Assembly: GCA_002897115.2 (NCBI GenBank)
Contig: BCIH01000004.1
Coordinates: 620,865 to 684,864, forward strand
Reading direction: 5' to 3'
Length of the DNA stretch: 64,000 nucleotides
Source of the DNA: Prototheca cutis
Lineage: Eukaryota; Chlorophyta; Trebouxiophyceae; Chlorellales; Chlorellaceae
Part shown: positions 47,556 through 60,116 of the stretch, one piece after another
Position numbering within the stretch: position 1 is the stretch's first letter
Layout of the letters: each line of letters begins with the position of its first letter
Position numbers and translations under genes: made by a program
The notes under the pieces: model-generated
Databases searched by the model: none
Seen by the model: the letters and a program-made list of their open reading frames with translations, nothing else
What the model was told of the DNA's origin: nothing

Positions 47556-49346
47556 ATGCAGGTCGCCAAGCACAACGTGACGGCTGGCCATGCGGTGTCG
47601 AGGGCTCGGCCCTTCACGCAGGCTGTGCGGCCCCCCCGCAGGTGCCGGGCAATCATGGGCACGGCCAGGGCTAGACATGGAGCCCCGTTGATCGAGGTGA
47701 GAGACTTGGAGGCGAGCATTGCCTCCACCAAGCAGCCGGTGCTCAAGGGAGTGAACCTCAGCGTCAAGGAAGGCGAAGTGCACGCCATTATGGGCAAGAA
47801 CGGCTCGGGAAAAAGCACCTTTAGCAAAGTAAGTTGATGACCGGGCGTCTACCTGGATGCTTGGTGTCTGTTATGTGTGATCTTGTGTGGGAGTGAGTGT
47901 CCGCTTGTCTGTCATGGGCCCCTGACTTGGACGAGACCTCATGCCACTAACTGTGCGGGGTGACACCAGCACACATGGAGTCCATGGATATGTCCCAACC
48001 CCAGGTGCTGGTGGGGCATCCAGACTACGAGGTGATGGGTGGCTCTGTAGACTACAAGGGTCAGCCCTTACTGGATTTGGAGCCTGATGAGCGTTCCCAC
48101 AAGGGCCTGTTCATGAGGCAAGCATCGGAGGATTATGGATGATTTGAGACCCAGGGAGACCAGATGGCGTGCCTGGCAACAGGGGTGCTGCCTTCGTTGA
48201 TCTTCCTGATGTGTGCCAGACGCTGGAAAAGACAAGCAAAATGGAAACCACCCCTCGACCTTCCTCGTGCTCCACAGCTTCCAGACCCCCGTGGAGATCC
48301 CCGGCGTGTCCAACATCGACTTTCTGCGCATTGCCACCAACGCCCGGCGCAAGGCACTCGGCGAGAAGGAACTGGACCCACTGGAATTTTACGCATACGT
48401 CATGCCCAAGGTAGGATTAGTGTGTAGCTGGGCATTCCTGGTGCTGCGCAGTACTGCCGGTGTTTCATAGGCGCGTGGGCAGCGAGCTGGTGGTGTCATT
48501 GGTCGGTGGGCAGCAGCCTGGCCTCGTTGCCCTGCTGCCACTGCACTTCCTGTCTGCTGTGCCTGCCAAGCAGGCAATCCAGCTTTCCCAGCCAGCTCTA
48601 CTTCTCCTGGCGTGCAGGTGGAGATGCTGAACATGCAGCCTTCCTTTCTAAACCGAAACGTGAACGAGGGTTTCTCGGGCGGCGAGAAGAAGCGGAACGA
48701 GATCCTGCAGCTCGCCTGTCTGGAAGCTGACCTGTCCATCCTCGATGAAATTGACTCGGGTCTTGACATTGACGCCCTACGCGATGTGGCGGCCGCAGTC
48801 AACGGGTTCCGGGCCGCCCGGCCAAATGCAGCAGTAGTCATGGTCACCCACTACAAGGTACAGGCTGCGGCTCTTTTCTTGTTGACAATGGTGACGGTGT
48901 GGGCCAGGGATGATATTCTTGATGGCACTGCAGGGCTCTGTTTCACCCTGATGGATGGCTGCCACGAATCGCTGGTCTGAGGCCACGGTGGAGTGCTGAC
49001 GTTCAATCATTCCAAGCCAGATCACATGCGGCGACTCTCAAACCCGTCCCTCTCTGCAGCGTTTGCTGGAGTACATCGAGCCAGACTTTGTGCACATCAT
49101 GCAGGTGAGACCTGCGGGAGGTAGGGGGAGGTTCAGTTAAAACTGCCGGGTTTCTTGGCAAGGGCAAGAGACCTGGGTGGGCCCTCTGGAAGGTATGGTG
49201 CTGGGATCTGTCCTATCCAGGCACTGATCCGGTGTTACCGTTGTGACATCCCACCACAGGAGGGCCGAATTGTGAAGACGGGTGGCATGGATTTGGTCCA
49301 CCAACTCGAGGAAGAAGGGTATAAGCTGCTGAGCCCAACGGCATGA
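47556..49346 (+). CDS. SUFC: SufC, plastid Fe-S cluster assembly ATPase
   Basis: Six exons (47556-47828, 48005-48117, 48278-48410, 48618-48857, 49060-49104, 49260-49346) give 296 residues. SufC is the ABC-type ATPase of the SufBCD scaffold complex that builds Fe-S clusters in plastids. Seen: a basic, acid-poor N-terminus of about 35 residues (transit peptide), EVRDLEASI, Walker [19 protein letters not shown] (a SufC hallmark), signature [16 protein letters not shown], Walker [17 protein letters not shown], and the [19 protein letters not shown] end. Intron 2 uses a GC donor (gag|gcaagc, 48118). Without it the [13 protein letters not shown] junction cannot form. Complete and conventional. Confidence 0.97.
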
Positions 49347-49693
49347 CAGCTGCCCAAGGATTCTCAACTCATGATTCCGAAGCTGCCGGTGCTGCTGTGC
49401 GCGTGCAGATCTGCGCTGGTTTCCTGACACGAGCTCTGTATGCACCGTCTATCAGCATGTTGATGATAAACATTGTGATAAGAATGGGAATCTCAAGATC
49501 GTTCAGGCCAGCCTTTTGCCAAAATAATGTCCCCGGGCCAGCTCGTGGGGGTCCAGTGGCCCACGATGGATCTCACCGGCCGCCGCGACACGACACCCGG
49601 GCGGCGCACTTGCCGAAAAAATGCAAACCCCAGTAACCACACAACGCGCCACAAACTACGTGCGGAACATAATTACTTTAGATCTGCATTGAA
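49347..49693. other. spacer between SufC and RCC1
   Basis: No gene seen. Confidence 0.4.
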
Positions 49694-50442
49694 ATGGCTG
49701 CGCAACGCAAGGGTCGTGCCGCCGGCAGCAATGCCAAGACCGTTGATAAGGTGGCAGCCGGCACCAAGCGCAAGGCGGAGGAGGCGGTGCCCGAGCAGGC
49801 CCCGGCACCATCGAGATCTCGGGTTGCAAAGCATGTGCTCGGGGATGTGAGCCACCCCAGCCATGGCAAGGTACGGCGGTGGGAGAACCCACCCCACCCG
49901 AAGACTGGTGGGGGTATGCATTGGTCAAGAACTGCGTGATCAGTGCATGGCGCTCTTTCCTGCCAGTCCAGGAGTGCCCATCCCATCCCTTGCGACCCCA
50001 TCTTCAATGCAGGTGCCAGGCACCATCTTTGTTTTTGGTGACGGTGACTGTGGGCAGTTGGGCCTGGGGGAGGATGTGACGGAGCGGCTGCGGCCTTTCC
50101 CGCTGGAGCTTGAGGATGGCAAAAAGGTGAGGACGCGGGGGCATGCCGACCGTACTGTGCACAGCAATGGCATGGCTATGAGTACTGGGATAGTGGGGCT
50201 TTGCAAGATTTCGACGGTGGTTTGGTGGCCAGCTCGCTGCTGCACAGTGTGGACCTGCTCGCTCGGGGGCTCGACCTTGACAGTGGTGTCATTGCGCTGC
50301 GGAGTTGTGAATTGCATTCATAATTGGAACCTCTACAGGTCCTGCAAGTGACCTGCGGTGGGATGCACACGGTGGTGCTGACGGAGGACCGCCAGCTGTA
50401 CAGCTGGGGCGTGAATGACGAGGGGGCACTGGGCCGTGAGAC

Positions 50443-50487
<45 letters not shown>

Positions 50488-52291
50488 CGCGCGCGCGCGT
50501 GCGTGTGCGTGCATGGTCCAGCTTATAAATGTGCATATAAATGTGGGGCACTTACAGCCTGCCTGCCTGGCTGTCGGCGCTTTAATCCAACAGCGAGGAA
50601 TCACCTGCGCGACCTCTCACAGGGGGTGAGTTGTGGGAGAAGTCTGGACTTGCCACTGGCAAGCCTGGCGACTCGTACACCCCCGGCAAGATCACCATCG
50701 ACGACAGCCATGGCAGCATTGTCCAGATTTCTGCCGGTGAGCTCGAGGAAGAAGTATTTTGCTGTGAAATTGGGGGCCGGATACGTGTGATAGATCGCGC
50801 AATGGGCTCCTCTGTGTTTGCAGTGGGTTCTTGCGTGCATGCGTGCTGACTGTCTGTCTGGTGTATGACCTTAGCACGGGCATTGTCATCGATTGCCTGA
50901 ATCGATGATGCCACCACTACCCTTTCACTGCACTTGACGCTGCAAATCCTCCGAATGATGTCACCTCCTGACAAAAAAAATTGACAGGTGACAGCCACAC
51001 CGCTGCCCTGACGAGCAAGGGCTGGGTGTGGGCGTGGGGCACTTTTCGCGATGCCTCGGGCGTGTTTGGGTTCAGCCCGGCTGTCCAAATCCAGCTGATT
51101 CCGACAGTCGTCTACCAGCCCAAGACCCCTGAGGACCAGATTGTCAAGATCACCTCTGGTCCGCATGGCAGTTGGGCGGGTTGCTGGTGGGGTTGCATGT
51201 ATATGTGTATATACATATAAATGTAAATATATATTTTTATATATGTATATAATAAATGAATACCCAAACACCCCCAAAAATCACAGGTGCTGATCACGTC
51301 GTGGCATTGACGCGGTCTGGGTCCGTGCTGACGTGGGGCAATGGGCAGCAGGGCCAGCTGGGTCGCGTGGGCGAGCGGCTGTCGGACCGCGTCAAGACCC
51401 CCACGCTGCTACTGCCAGCGCAGTTGCCGCTGCGCCGGGGGCGGGTGGCGGGCTCGGCCCGGGCCGTGGACGTGGCTGCAGGGACGTATGCTACATTTAT
51501 TCTCACGGCCGCCGGCGGGCTGCAGGCCACAGGCCTGAACAACTATGGCCAGTTGGGCATCGACAACGATGGCGCACCGGTGTTTGCGCCTACTGTTGTT
51601 AAGAGCCTTGCCATGGCCGGTGCGCCTGCGGCCGTGCGACCGGGCCAGCACCACACGCTGGTGCTGGTGCGTGAGGCGCAGGCCGACTCCGAGGCTGCCC
51701 CGAAGCTGTACAGCTTTGGCCGGCCCACATACGGCCGTCTGGGCCGCAAGAACGCCGACGTCGGGGCCGACAGCGCTTGTCCCCGGCCCGAGCCCGTGGA
51801 CGGGCTGGAGGGTCAGAACATCGCGGGTGCCGCTGCAGGTCTTGCAGTGTCTGGTGCATTCAGCACTGACGGCGACGCATGGCTCTGGGGATTCGGCACT
51901 AGCAACCAGCTGGCCAAGGGTGATGATGACGAAGGTCGGCCGGCTTAAGGGGTTTATTTTAAGGGGAGGTGGGGTTACAAGTTTGGGTTTGGGGTTTCTT
52001 TTGTTTTTTAAAAATATGTTTGCTTGTTTGTGCATGCCATGCATGCAGGTGGATATCAATGTCATTTGTTTACTGAGCCATGACTTGAAAAATTTCATCT
52101 CCGCCCACCCACCAATCAATCTCCATTTCTTCCCTGCACCACACCGACCGTGCATGCCTGCAGATGAAATTGTACCACGGAAACTGGCGCCTACCAAGCG
52201 ACTGGCAAATCAAAAGGTCATCGCTTTGGAGTTTGGTGGCCAGCACGGCGCCCTGCTCTGCGTGGACAAGCCGGCCAGAGCAGAGGCGTGA
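49694..52291 (+). CDS. RCC1: RCC1, Ran guanine-nucleotide exchange factor
   Basis: Seven exons (49694-49870, 50013-50126, 50339-50444, 50623-50736, 50988-51158, 51287-51934, 52164-52291) give 485 residues. The basic N-terminal tail with KRKAEEA is a likely NLS/chromatin-binding arm. It is followed by the seven-bladed propeller: [112 protein letters not shown], and a final blade closed by FGGQHGALL. The D-x-x-G-V-F-G segment is typical of true RCC1 rather than other RCC1-repeat proteins. It loads Ran with GTP on chromatin for nuclear transport and spindle assembly. Intron 5 contains an unusually AT-rich stretch (about 51,197-51,258). Confidence 0.94.
50443..50500. repeat. (TG)n(CG)n tract in RCC1 intron 3
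   Basis: TG repeats pass into CG repeats directly after the 5' splice site. Confidence 0.95.
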
Positions 52292-52729
52292 CGCACAGAA
52301 AGAGTTGACACTCACAGTGTTGGCAGAGAGACTTTTGACACAGCAACGTTGTAATTCAGAGCAGGAGTGGATACATTTGACTCGTTGCATGCAACCATTA
52401 TCATTGGCGGGCCGTTTTCTTGGTGGGGGGAGAGCGCTCGATTCTTCAAGCATCCATCCAGCAAACAGTGGAGTCGAATGACCGCGTCGCCGCGGGGTGA
52501 TCACCCCCACGCTCTCATAATGTCATGAGATCAATTCCACCGAGCGACGCACAACTCGACTTGTGATCCGCGATTGCATTCACGATTCAATACTTTCAAG
52601 GATCACATTCCCAACTGTCTCAGAACGCCGGGGGAATAGGGAAGAAATCCCTGGCGATCATCGCTTGCGGCGTCGGCCAGTGGCATTGATCACCCACGAT
52701 CTAGCATCTGCCTTTGCTACCCGGGAGCC
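52292..52729. other. spacer between RCC1 and REP
   Basis: No gene seen. Confidence 0.4.
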
Positions 52730-53308
52730 ATGGATTTGGCGAATCAATATGACCTGGTTGTGCTCGGGACAGGACTTGTAGAGTCCATCATTGCAGCGTA
52801 CGTGACGTTCTGGAGGTGGACCTTGGGGGGAGAGACTGTCCAGAGAGGTGGTGGGCACGCCACACACGCAGCTAAGATTGCATGTGTTTTGACTGCAGGG
52901 CATGCGATGAACAATCAATGACGGTGACGCACATCTCTCACCACCCATCACGACATGCAGGGCTGCCTCAAGGACCGGGAAAACAGTGCTCCAGCTTGAC
53001 CCCGGCAGGCACTATGGTGCGGGATGGGCGACGCTCAGTTGGAGCGACTTTGTCGCTTGCCTGGAGGAATTCTCTAGCAGCAGATGGCAGGGGGTCGAGA
53101 TTGTTGGCGAGAGCAGCGATGTGGCTGCGCAGTCGCGGGAGTACGGGATCGACCTTGCCCCTCGTGTGTGTTTTGGCGCCGGACCCATGGTGGATGCCCT
53201 GCTGGCCTCGGGCGCCCATCATCACACTGAATTCAAGCTCGTGAAGGCCAGGTGTGTCTGGGGTTTTGGTGACTCGAGTCATTGTCAGCTGGGGTAGTTG
53301 TAGCATCA

Positions 53309-53376
<68 letters not shown>

Positions 53377-54390
53377 CGCATGCTCAATGTGTCTATGCTC
53401 ACAGAACATGAACAATTCCCTCTACCACTGGCACGCAGTTATATGCTGACCGAGGAAGGCGGAAACTCCAGCTTGCTGGCCATTCCATCGACGAGGGCTG
53501 AGGTCTTTGATAGCCGAGTTTTGGGCCTGGCAGACAAGCGCAGTCTGATGCGGTGTCTGGCAAGAATGGCACAGCTGTTGCAGGCCGAAGTAGAAGGTAA
53601 TCAAAGCGACCCCGCTGGAGCAACGTCCTTTGACACATTCATGACGGAAACGCGACTGACGCAGCCGCTGCTGCGTGCAGTGGCGACGCATGGCGTGTTA
53701 CTGCTGGAGGACGCCCTTGCCTGCACGGCATCGGAAGCTGCACGAAAACTAGGTTTACTTCAGCGCTCAGCGGGACGTTACGGCGAAGGTTCAAGCCCCC
53801 TCCTGTGCCCCATGCATGGCGTGGGAGAGCTGGCTCAGGCATTTGCCCGCGTGGCTGCCGTCCATGGGGCCGTGCAGATGCTGCGGTGCCCTATGTTCGG
53901 CTTGAGCGGCGTGGGTGAGGTGGAGAACGCAGGGGAACTTCTGGAGGATGGGGGTAGGACTGCAGCGGAGACAGCATGCACGTCGATGATGATCCACTTC
54001 AATGTCGAGGCTGGCGATGATGGACTGGCGTCACCGGGCACCGACGTCGTCGCTACAGTCGTGGCTGGCAAGTCCGAACTCCTGGCACAGATGGGACGAA
54101 CAGGTGCCGCCACTGCGCCTCTCCCAGCGGCAAGCTCTGATACGGAACATCGTCAGTCGCCTGCGAGAACTCCGTGCCCGACAGTTGCCGTGCACCGCAT
54201 GGTGGCAGTGCTGGAAGGGGCAGATTTGGTGGCAGACAGCCCCAGTCAGACGCTGCTCGTGGCACCGGCCATGCACGGCAGAGGTGTGGTGTGGGGTCTC
54301 TGTGTCGGCGCAGGGCTAGCCGTCTGCCCCAAGGACAGGTGAGAGGGGATGGGGTTAAAGGCATTGGAGGGGCCATCTCTGGATCGAGTT

Positions 54391-54446
<56 letters not shown>

Positions 54447-55346
54447 CGAGTGGGGTGTCGGGTGCTGGATGGGATGCACATGCCCCATGCTTGCCGCCGG
54501 CATTGAACAGTCTGGTGGCACAGTCTCTCGCGTGAATGCATCCCCAAGCACACTGTTCCCGCAAGCCTTGCCTCTTGGGAAAACCGCCTCTTCAGATGCC
54601 TGCTGTATCTTTGGACGAAAGCACAAGGCGTAGCATCTGAGACGGCAAGAACATTACTGGAACCTGTGCTTGATAGCATCCTGGAATCGGCGGCATTTCT
54701 CCGACGTGCAAAAGGACAAGGTTCTGATGCTGAGAGCACCGACTCGGATGCTCGACAGGACTGCACGTCTGTCGTCCGAGTCTTCTACACGGCTCTGGAG
54801 TCTGCTCCCTTGGGCGCGGGGAAGGAGCTCCAAGAGGAGCTCGGCGCAGGCTCTCGACCCACGGGCCCCATTTCGTGCTCGGGGCCGGGGACTGGAGTCC
54901 TCTTGGATGATGCGATCACAGAGGCCAAGGCTGTCTTCGCCAGGTCCGTGAGGTGTGCAGGGTTTGAATCTGGGATTGGCACTGTCGTGGCATGGTTTGA
55001 CTTTTGAGGGGTGGCTGGGGCTTGGGTGACATTCACAAGCAGCTTAAATGTCTTGACGTTTTGATATGGTACCCCCACATGGCATGGCACCACACAAGAT
55101 TGCGGCCCCCTCAGTCGTTCAATGCTCTCCTGCAGGGCGTTTGGCGCTGCGGCGGCATTCCCCTTTGACCCGCCAGTGGAGAAACCAGAGGATGCGGACT
55201 TGGCATCAGACGACGAAGCCGTCGAACTCTTGCAATCTGCCCTGAAAGGCCTGGAGAACGGGAAGTCTGAAGCCAAAGACAAGCCGGAGCCAGCTGACCG
55301 AAGCGCAGAGGAGGCGCGCGCTGCAGAGGGCATCGATGAGCACTGA
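52730..55346 (+). CDS. REP: Rab escort protein (REP/CHM), Rab geranylgeranyltransferase component A
   Basis: Five exons (52730-52797, 52961-53251, 53439-54338, 54524-54943, 55136-55346) give 629 residues in frame. REP presents new Rab GTPases to the geranylgeranyl transferase; it belongs to the GDI superfamily. Seen: the N-terminal Rossmann motif YDLVVLGTGLVESIIAAAASRTGKTVLQLD, HYGAGWATLS, the IPSTRAEVFDSRVLGLADKRSLMRCL block (REP/GDI Rab-binding platform) and GRYGEGSSPLLCPMHGVGELAQAFAR (conserved region of REP/GDI). The length and the poorly conserved insertions favour REP over the about 450-residue GDI. The acidic C-terminus resembles plant REP tails. Intron 2 has a 66-base poly-C run and intron 3 a long (TG)n. 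Confidence 0.87.
53310..53375. repeat. 66-bp poly-C tract in REP intron 2
   Basis: A pure run of C, about 60 bases before the acceptor at 53438. Confidence 0.95.
54395..54445. repeat. (TG)n microsatellite in REP intron 3
   Basis: About 25 uninterrupted TG units. Confidence 0.95.
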
Positions 55347-55645
55347 CGTGCATCCTAATGCTGAAATATTTTGAAAAGGGGCTTCTTCATTGTTTTGAAT
55401 CGTGTGTGTTTGGGACACTGTGATGATTTTCTTCAGCAGACGATAAAGATGGCGTCAAGATGGGCAGGGATGCTTGGCTTGTGTTCCCCGGTCATCCGGC
55501 GGTGCACCGTGATTCCGAAAAGGCCAGCCTCGAATTCTATCAAGAATCTACAGCATGCAACAGAACTGGCTCCACTCCTGTTTATGTGACATAAGTGAAT
55601 AGAAAAATGGGGATTACTAGTGCCATGAGGAGATCCTGACGGGCA

Positions 55646-58065
55646 ATGGTCTTTCGAGCACTGGTCAGGATGAGCAGCGTCGGGAGGGTTGCCGAGGCTT
55701 CGGAGAGCGTTCCCAGGCTGGATGACTACCTCCGCATCAAGGGCTTTCGACTCGTGAGTATTTAAATACCTTTTATGGCATGAACATGGCTGGGGTAGAG
55801 TGCCTCGGCGTTGTGATGGCTGCATTCGTCTGTCGCGATGGGGGTACTGCGCCGCCAGAGGAGTGTTGCTTCTAAAGGACATTAAAACAGTGCTGAGCGG
55901 CCATTGCCTCTCAACAATCGCGTTCACCGTATCCCAAACCTCAACACGCAGGTGAAGCCATACCATTTTGATTTCTCATGCACCGTCAAGCAGCGATGGG
56001 CTGGCCAAACACTCCTGGACTTTTTCAGCCGGGTGGGTGGGGGGTTCTGGTGTGATGGCTGGGGTGATTTTTGGAATGAGAGCCTGCATGAGACTGTTGT
56101 GCGGTGCATTGGTGCAGGGTGGCTCCTGCACGGTGCATGCCAGCAGCACGGAACGGAGCGCGAAGACCCGAGCCAGAACAGCGCAAGGGCGATTTCCCCA
56201 TTCCCCCCTCCTTCATGCTACAGGAATTCCCAGCACGGTCACGAGAATACTACAAGCAGGCCATCGCCGACGGGCGGCTGAGATTTGAAAAGGGCCTCGC
56301 CACCCCCGACACGGTGCTGAGTGCCGGGCTGCAGATCCGGCACTTTATCCACCGGCACGAGCCGCCATGCAGCGGCGGCGACGTGGATGTCGTGGGGCTG
56401 ACAGATGGCCTCGTGGCCGTGAACAAGCCTGCGGGCATGCCCGTCCACGTCAGTGGTCAGTACCGCAAGAACACGGTGCTGGGGGTACTGCAGGCCAGCC
56501 ACCCCGAACTCGGCTCACTGCACCCCGTCCACCGCCTGGATAAACCCGTGTCCGGCGTGCTGCTGTTTGCCAGGTCGCCGGCAGCCGCCGATGCACTACG
56601 GTTGAAGATCGAGGTGCGGGGGCTCTGTGCTGTCGTCCCTGGGCTTGGGAGGCAAGGCATGGGGCCCGGAATAACAGAGTCGAGTGGGTTTTCTGGAAAA
56701 GATGCATCGCCAACAATCCAATGCCTGCGCTCCACTCTAGGCCCCCTCACGCCACCTCCCGACACCTGACGGCAGGGTCACCAAGTGGAAAAGGTGTATG
56801 TCGCCAGGGTGCAGGGCGTTTTCCCCGCGACCCCGGAGCCATTGGTGGTCAATGTCCCGTTGGCCTGGGATCAGAGGCACAACCACGTCACCGCCTGTCC
56901 TCTTGATGCGGAAGACTTTGTGGCGGCTGCACAACCTGAGCAGGAACAGGGTGGGCAAGGGCACGGCCCGGGCTCATCGGTGGGTAGCGGTGGGCTCGAC
57001 CCTGAGGACGCTGCATTGACAACCATGGGTACCAGCAGTTCACAGGGTGCAGCAGAACCCCCGGCTGAAACCCGGGAAGACATTGCGAGGCGGCGGCATG
57101 CCTTTCGGGAAGAGCGGCGGCTCAAGGCAGCTGCTAAACAGCGGCGCCAGGCAGAGCAACGAGCCGCAGCAGAGGAAGCCAGGGCCAGCGGCAAGCTGCA
57201 GGCCAAGCCGGCAGTCACAGAGTTCCGGCTGCTGTCTGTCGCTCCAGACGGCCTCACCAGTCTCGTCGAGTGCAGGTGGGTTGCTGGAGGTCGGGCCTCA
57301 TGCATGCGGGCACTTCACTACCTGCAGAGCCTGCCCGGATAAATCGCAGGTTGAGGCAGGCAGTTGAGAGCCTAGCCACCAACCACCGACAGCCCATGAA
57401 CTCCCAAAAACGGAGCATCCCAACAAACTCGCAACCACGGCAGGCCTCGGACGGGTCGGACGCATCAGATCCGTGTGCACCTGCAGTACACGGGGCACCC
57501 CATCGCCAACGACGGCCAGTACGGGGGGCAGTACGCGGGCCCTCTGGCCGTGCGTCAGATTGCGCAGCAGTTGGGCGTGGGCTGGGACCAGATGCGGGGT
57601 GCCGCCGGGCTGCCTGCCTATGATAGCCAGCAGGTGACAGGAGGCTCGGCGCCTTTGGTGGCGCCACCATGTTGTGCGGACAACAACCGGGAGGAGACTG
57701 AGGTCACAAAGCGGCCAAGACTGGAGGGAGATGGAACCTCAGCTTCATCTTCTGCTGCTGCGTCACAAACCCAACCGCCTGAAGGAGCCGTCGCCGCCGC
57801 GCTCGCAGACAGCAGTGCAGATGATGTGTGCGCGCTGAACAGGGCTTTCCGGCAGGGTGATGCGTTTCTGGCACCGGAAGAAACCAGGGACCCTGACTGC
57901 CCGCACTGTCCCTATTTTGCCCCGGTAGATTACCCGCTGGACCTTCGGCCCCTCTGGCTGCATGCCCAGTCCTATTCCTGCTCTGACTGGGTGTTTACTG
58001 CACCCCTGCCCGATTGGGCCGCCGAGAGCTTTGCTCCCCTGCCACCGTCGCCGACAGCGGTGTGA
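55646..58065 (+). CDS. RluA-family RNA pseudouridine synthase (plant PUS7 / yeast Pus9-Rib2 type)
   Basis: Five exons (55646-55753, 55952-56032, 56224-56613, 56776-57275, 57444-58065) give 566 residues. Seen: the VKPYHFDF opening with KQRWAGQTLLDFFSREF and REYYKQAIADGRLR (S4-like N-domain), HFIHRHEPP, VNKPAGMPVH, the catalytic HPVHRLDKPVSGVLLF (Asp of HRLD), and RTGRTHQIRVHLQYTGHPIAND. These exactly follow the plant RNA pseudouridine synthase 7/fungal Pus8-Pus9 subfamily, which modifies tRNA position 32 in yeast. A Glu/Arg/Ala-rich insertion (about 250-340) divides the catalytic domain. The C-terminal about 100 residues contain the DPDCPHCPYF ... DLRPLWLHAQSYSC motif. The RTGRT motif lies right at an exon start. 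It converges with the neighbour on the minus strand, only 127 bp apart. Confidence 0.92.
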
Positions 58066-58192
58066 GGATCTAAAGAGCAAACTGGTAGAACACAAGCGTG
58101 TCGGAGAGAGGTTGAGGAATCCGGGTTGTGGTTGGGAAACAACAATCACGGAGCAATTTCGGCTGTTCTCTCAAAAGCCCCACCACACTCCG

Positions 58193-60116
58193 TCAGCCGA
58201 CCATGCCAAAGTAGTCAGAGGGGTTGTTGGCTAGAGCAGTCTGGTAGGCATCGCCTGCACCGGAATCAGGCGCAGCATCAGGGTCTTCGCCGTTCTCGAT
58301 GGCAAGCCGGCGTAGCTCTGCCGTCAGGACTGTCTCTGTCGGCAGCTGCCGCGGACCCAGAGCCTGTGTGACAGACGGCGAAAATTGAGTGGCAGGGTTT
58401 TAGAGCACTAACAACTGGGGCCCAGCTCCTGAGAGCAGTGCAAGGCGACGTCTGAGGACCCCCATCCACAAAGAAAAAGGAGTCATGACCTAGCAAGGCT
58501 CCACAAACAAACCTTCTTGGCTTCTGCGAGCGAGGCGTACTGCGGCAGGGGCCGAATGCCCAGGGTTTCGGGACGGCGAGCGCCCTGCTTCTGCAGGGCG
58601 CCAAGAGCCCTGCCCTCAAACCAGCTCAGCAGTTGTCCGAGCAGCGGCGTCTGAGCGTCCGGCAGCACCCAGTGCGTCGCGCCGGGTAGTGTCCGCCGTT
58701 CTGCTGCGCCGGCGGCTGTTGCAGCCTCACACAACTGCTGGCAGTCCTGCACTGTTACCCAGCCACTGCGTTGGCCGCAGAGAAACAGCGTGTGCGCCGT
58801 GACAGCAGCCATGCTCCGCTCCAGTTGACTGGGGTCAAATGAGAACAGCCAGCCCGGGTCGGCGCGGAGTCTCAGCGGTTCGTCCCACGACGAGTCGCAA
58901 ATATTTCCAACTCCCCACGGGTCTGACCCGGCGGGCAAGCGTGCGGCCACGCGCGCAGACTCCGCCGCATCTTGCGGACTGCGTTGGGACGCCAGCACTG
59001 CCTGCAGCTCGCATTTGAGCTTGGAAAGTTGTTCGCTGGCCGATTGAGCCGCCGATGTTCCTAGTACACTGTCTGGGCTCTTCTCTGTACCCGGCTCTGC
59101 GCCGTCATCTCCAGTGACAGCCCCTGTGGCGACAGAAGCCGTCTCTGCAGCTGACCGTTCCAGGGCCGCCATCAGCTCGACGCAGCGCAGGCAGGCATGT
59201 GGCCCCAGGGACGAAAGCGCCGTGCCCAGCACTGCTGCCAGCTGTTCCAAGCCTTCAAACTCGGCGCCTTGGCCGGGGAAGCCTCCCCACCACGGCGCCA
59301 CCGTCACGCTGTCGCTGGGACAGGTCTCTGCTTGCTTCTGAAGCCCTTTCTGCAGTGTGAGAGACTCCTGTGATCCAGGACCTCCACTCACACCGCTGCT
59401 CAGAAGCGCCACCGGAGCAAAATCCGCGACTAAGAGAGCTCCCACCAGGCGTGGCCAGCGTTGTGCAGTCCGCAGGGCGACAGCGCCTCCCACGCCGACA
59501 CCACAGAGACCGAGGGGTCGGGTGTAGAGATCAAGGTGCGTGATCAAGGCCTGAAGGTCCTCTGCCAGCACATCCAGAGAGTACCGCCGGTCGGAAGACC
59601 ACGCCGAGTCCCCATGTCCTGCGGGATTTGAGGAGCACTGGTCATGTGAGGTTCCCTCGGCATGACCTATATGTCATTATATTATGCAGCATATCACAAA
59701 ATCAATCCCACATCCACCACCACAATGTGTGCGCAGCACAATACCCCACCTCGCATGTCTGGGGCGATGACACGGAAGCCCCGCTGCGCCAGCCTGTCTG
59801 CCACCGTTGCCCACGCGCCGCTGGCCGATCCAGCGTCATGCAGCAGGAGGAGCGTCTCCTCTCCCCCCTTGTTCCACTCCGTGTAGCAGAGGCGCATGCC
59901 CGTGGACACAGTGACGTGACGGGGGCGTGGCAGGGCTGCCTGGGGCCCTGCCAGCCCGCAGGCCGCTGCAAGAGCAGGGCCTACGCCCACGCCATCTCTC
60001 AAGACGGAAAAAAACTGGCCTCGCGCAATCTCAGCTTCTTTTGCAGACTGGGGGCTTGCAGCAGGACCCAGCAGGAGTCGATAGGCCGCGACCGCAGCAC
60101 TGACAGCGTCGGCCAT
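58193..60116 (-). CDS. alpha/beta-hydrolase-fold protein lacking the nucleophile Ser
   Basis: Three exons (60116-59750, 59618-58513, 58363-58193) give 547 residues. Seen: LLLLHDAGSASGAWATVADRLAQRGFRVIAPDMRGHGDS, the beta3-oxyanion and RGHG steps of the alpha/beta-hydrolase fold; SLDVLAEDLQALI; then the elbow LGLCGVGVGGAVALR. The Gly-x-Ser-x-Gly elbow reads GVGVG, so residue 164 is Gly instead of the nucleophile Ser. A late His (ATHWVLPDA) is present. The cap region is long (about 200-400), low in complexity and Glu/Ser-rich. Likely a non-catalytic or differently acting member. The N-terminal 60 residues (AVSAAVAAYRLLLGPAA) are Ala-rich. The chosen start is the only ATG ahead of the fold. Confidence 0.85.

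Noticed and set aside
52968..53415. poly-Gly proteins on the minus strand
   Set aside because: Translation of the 66-C intronic run.
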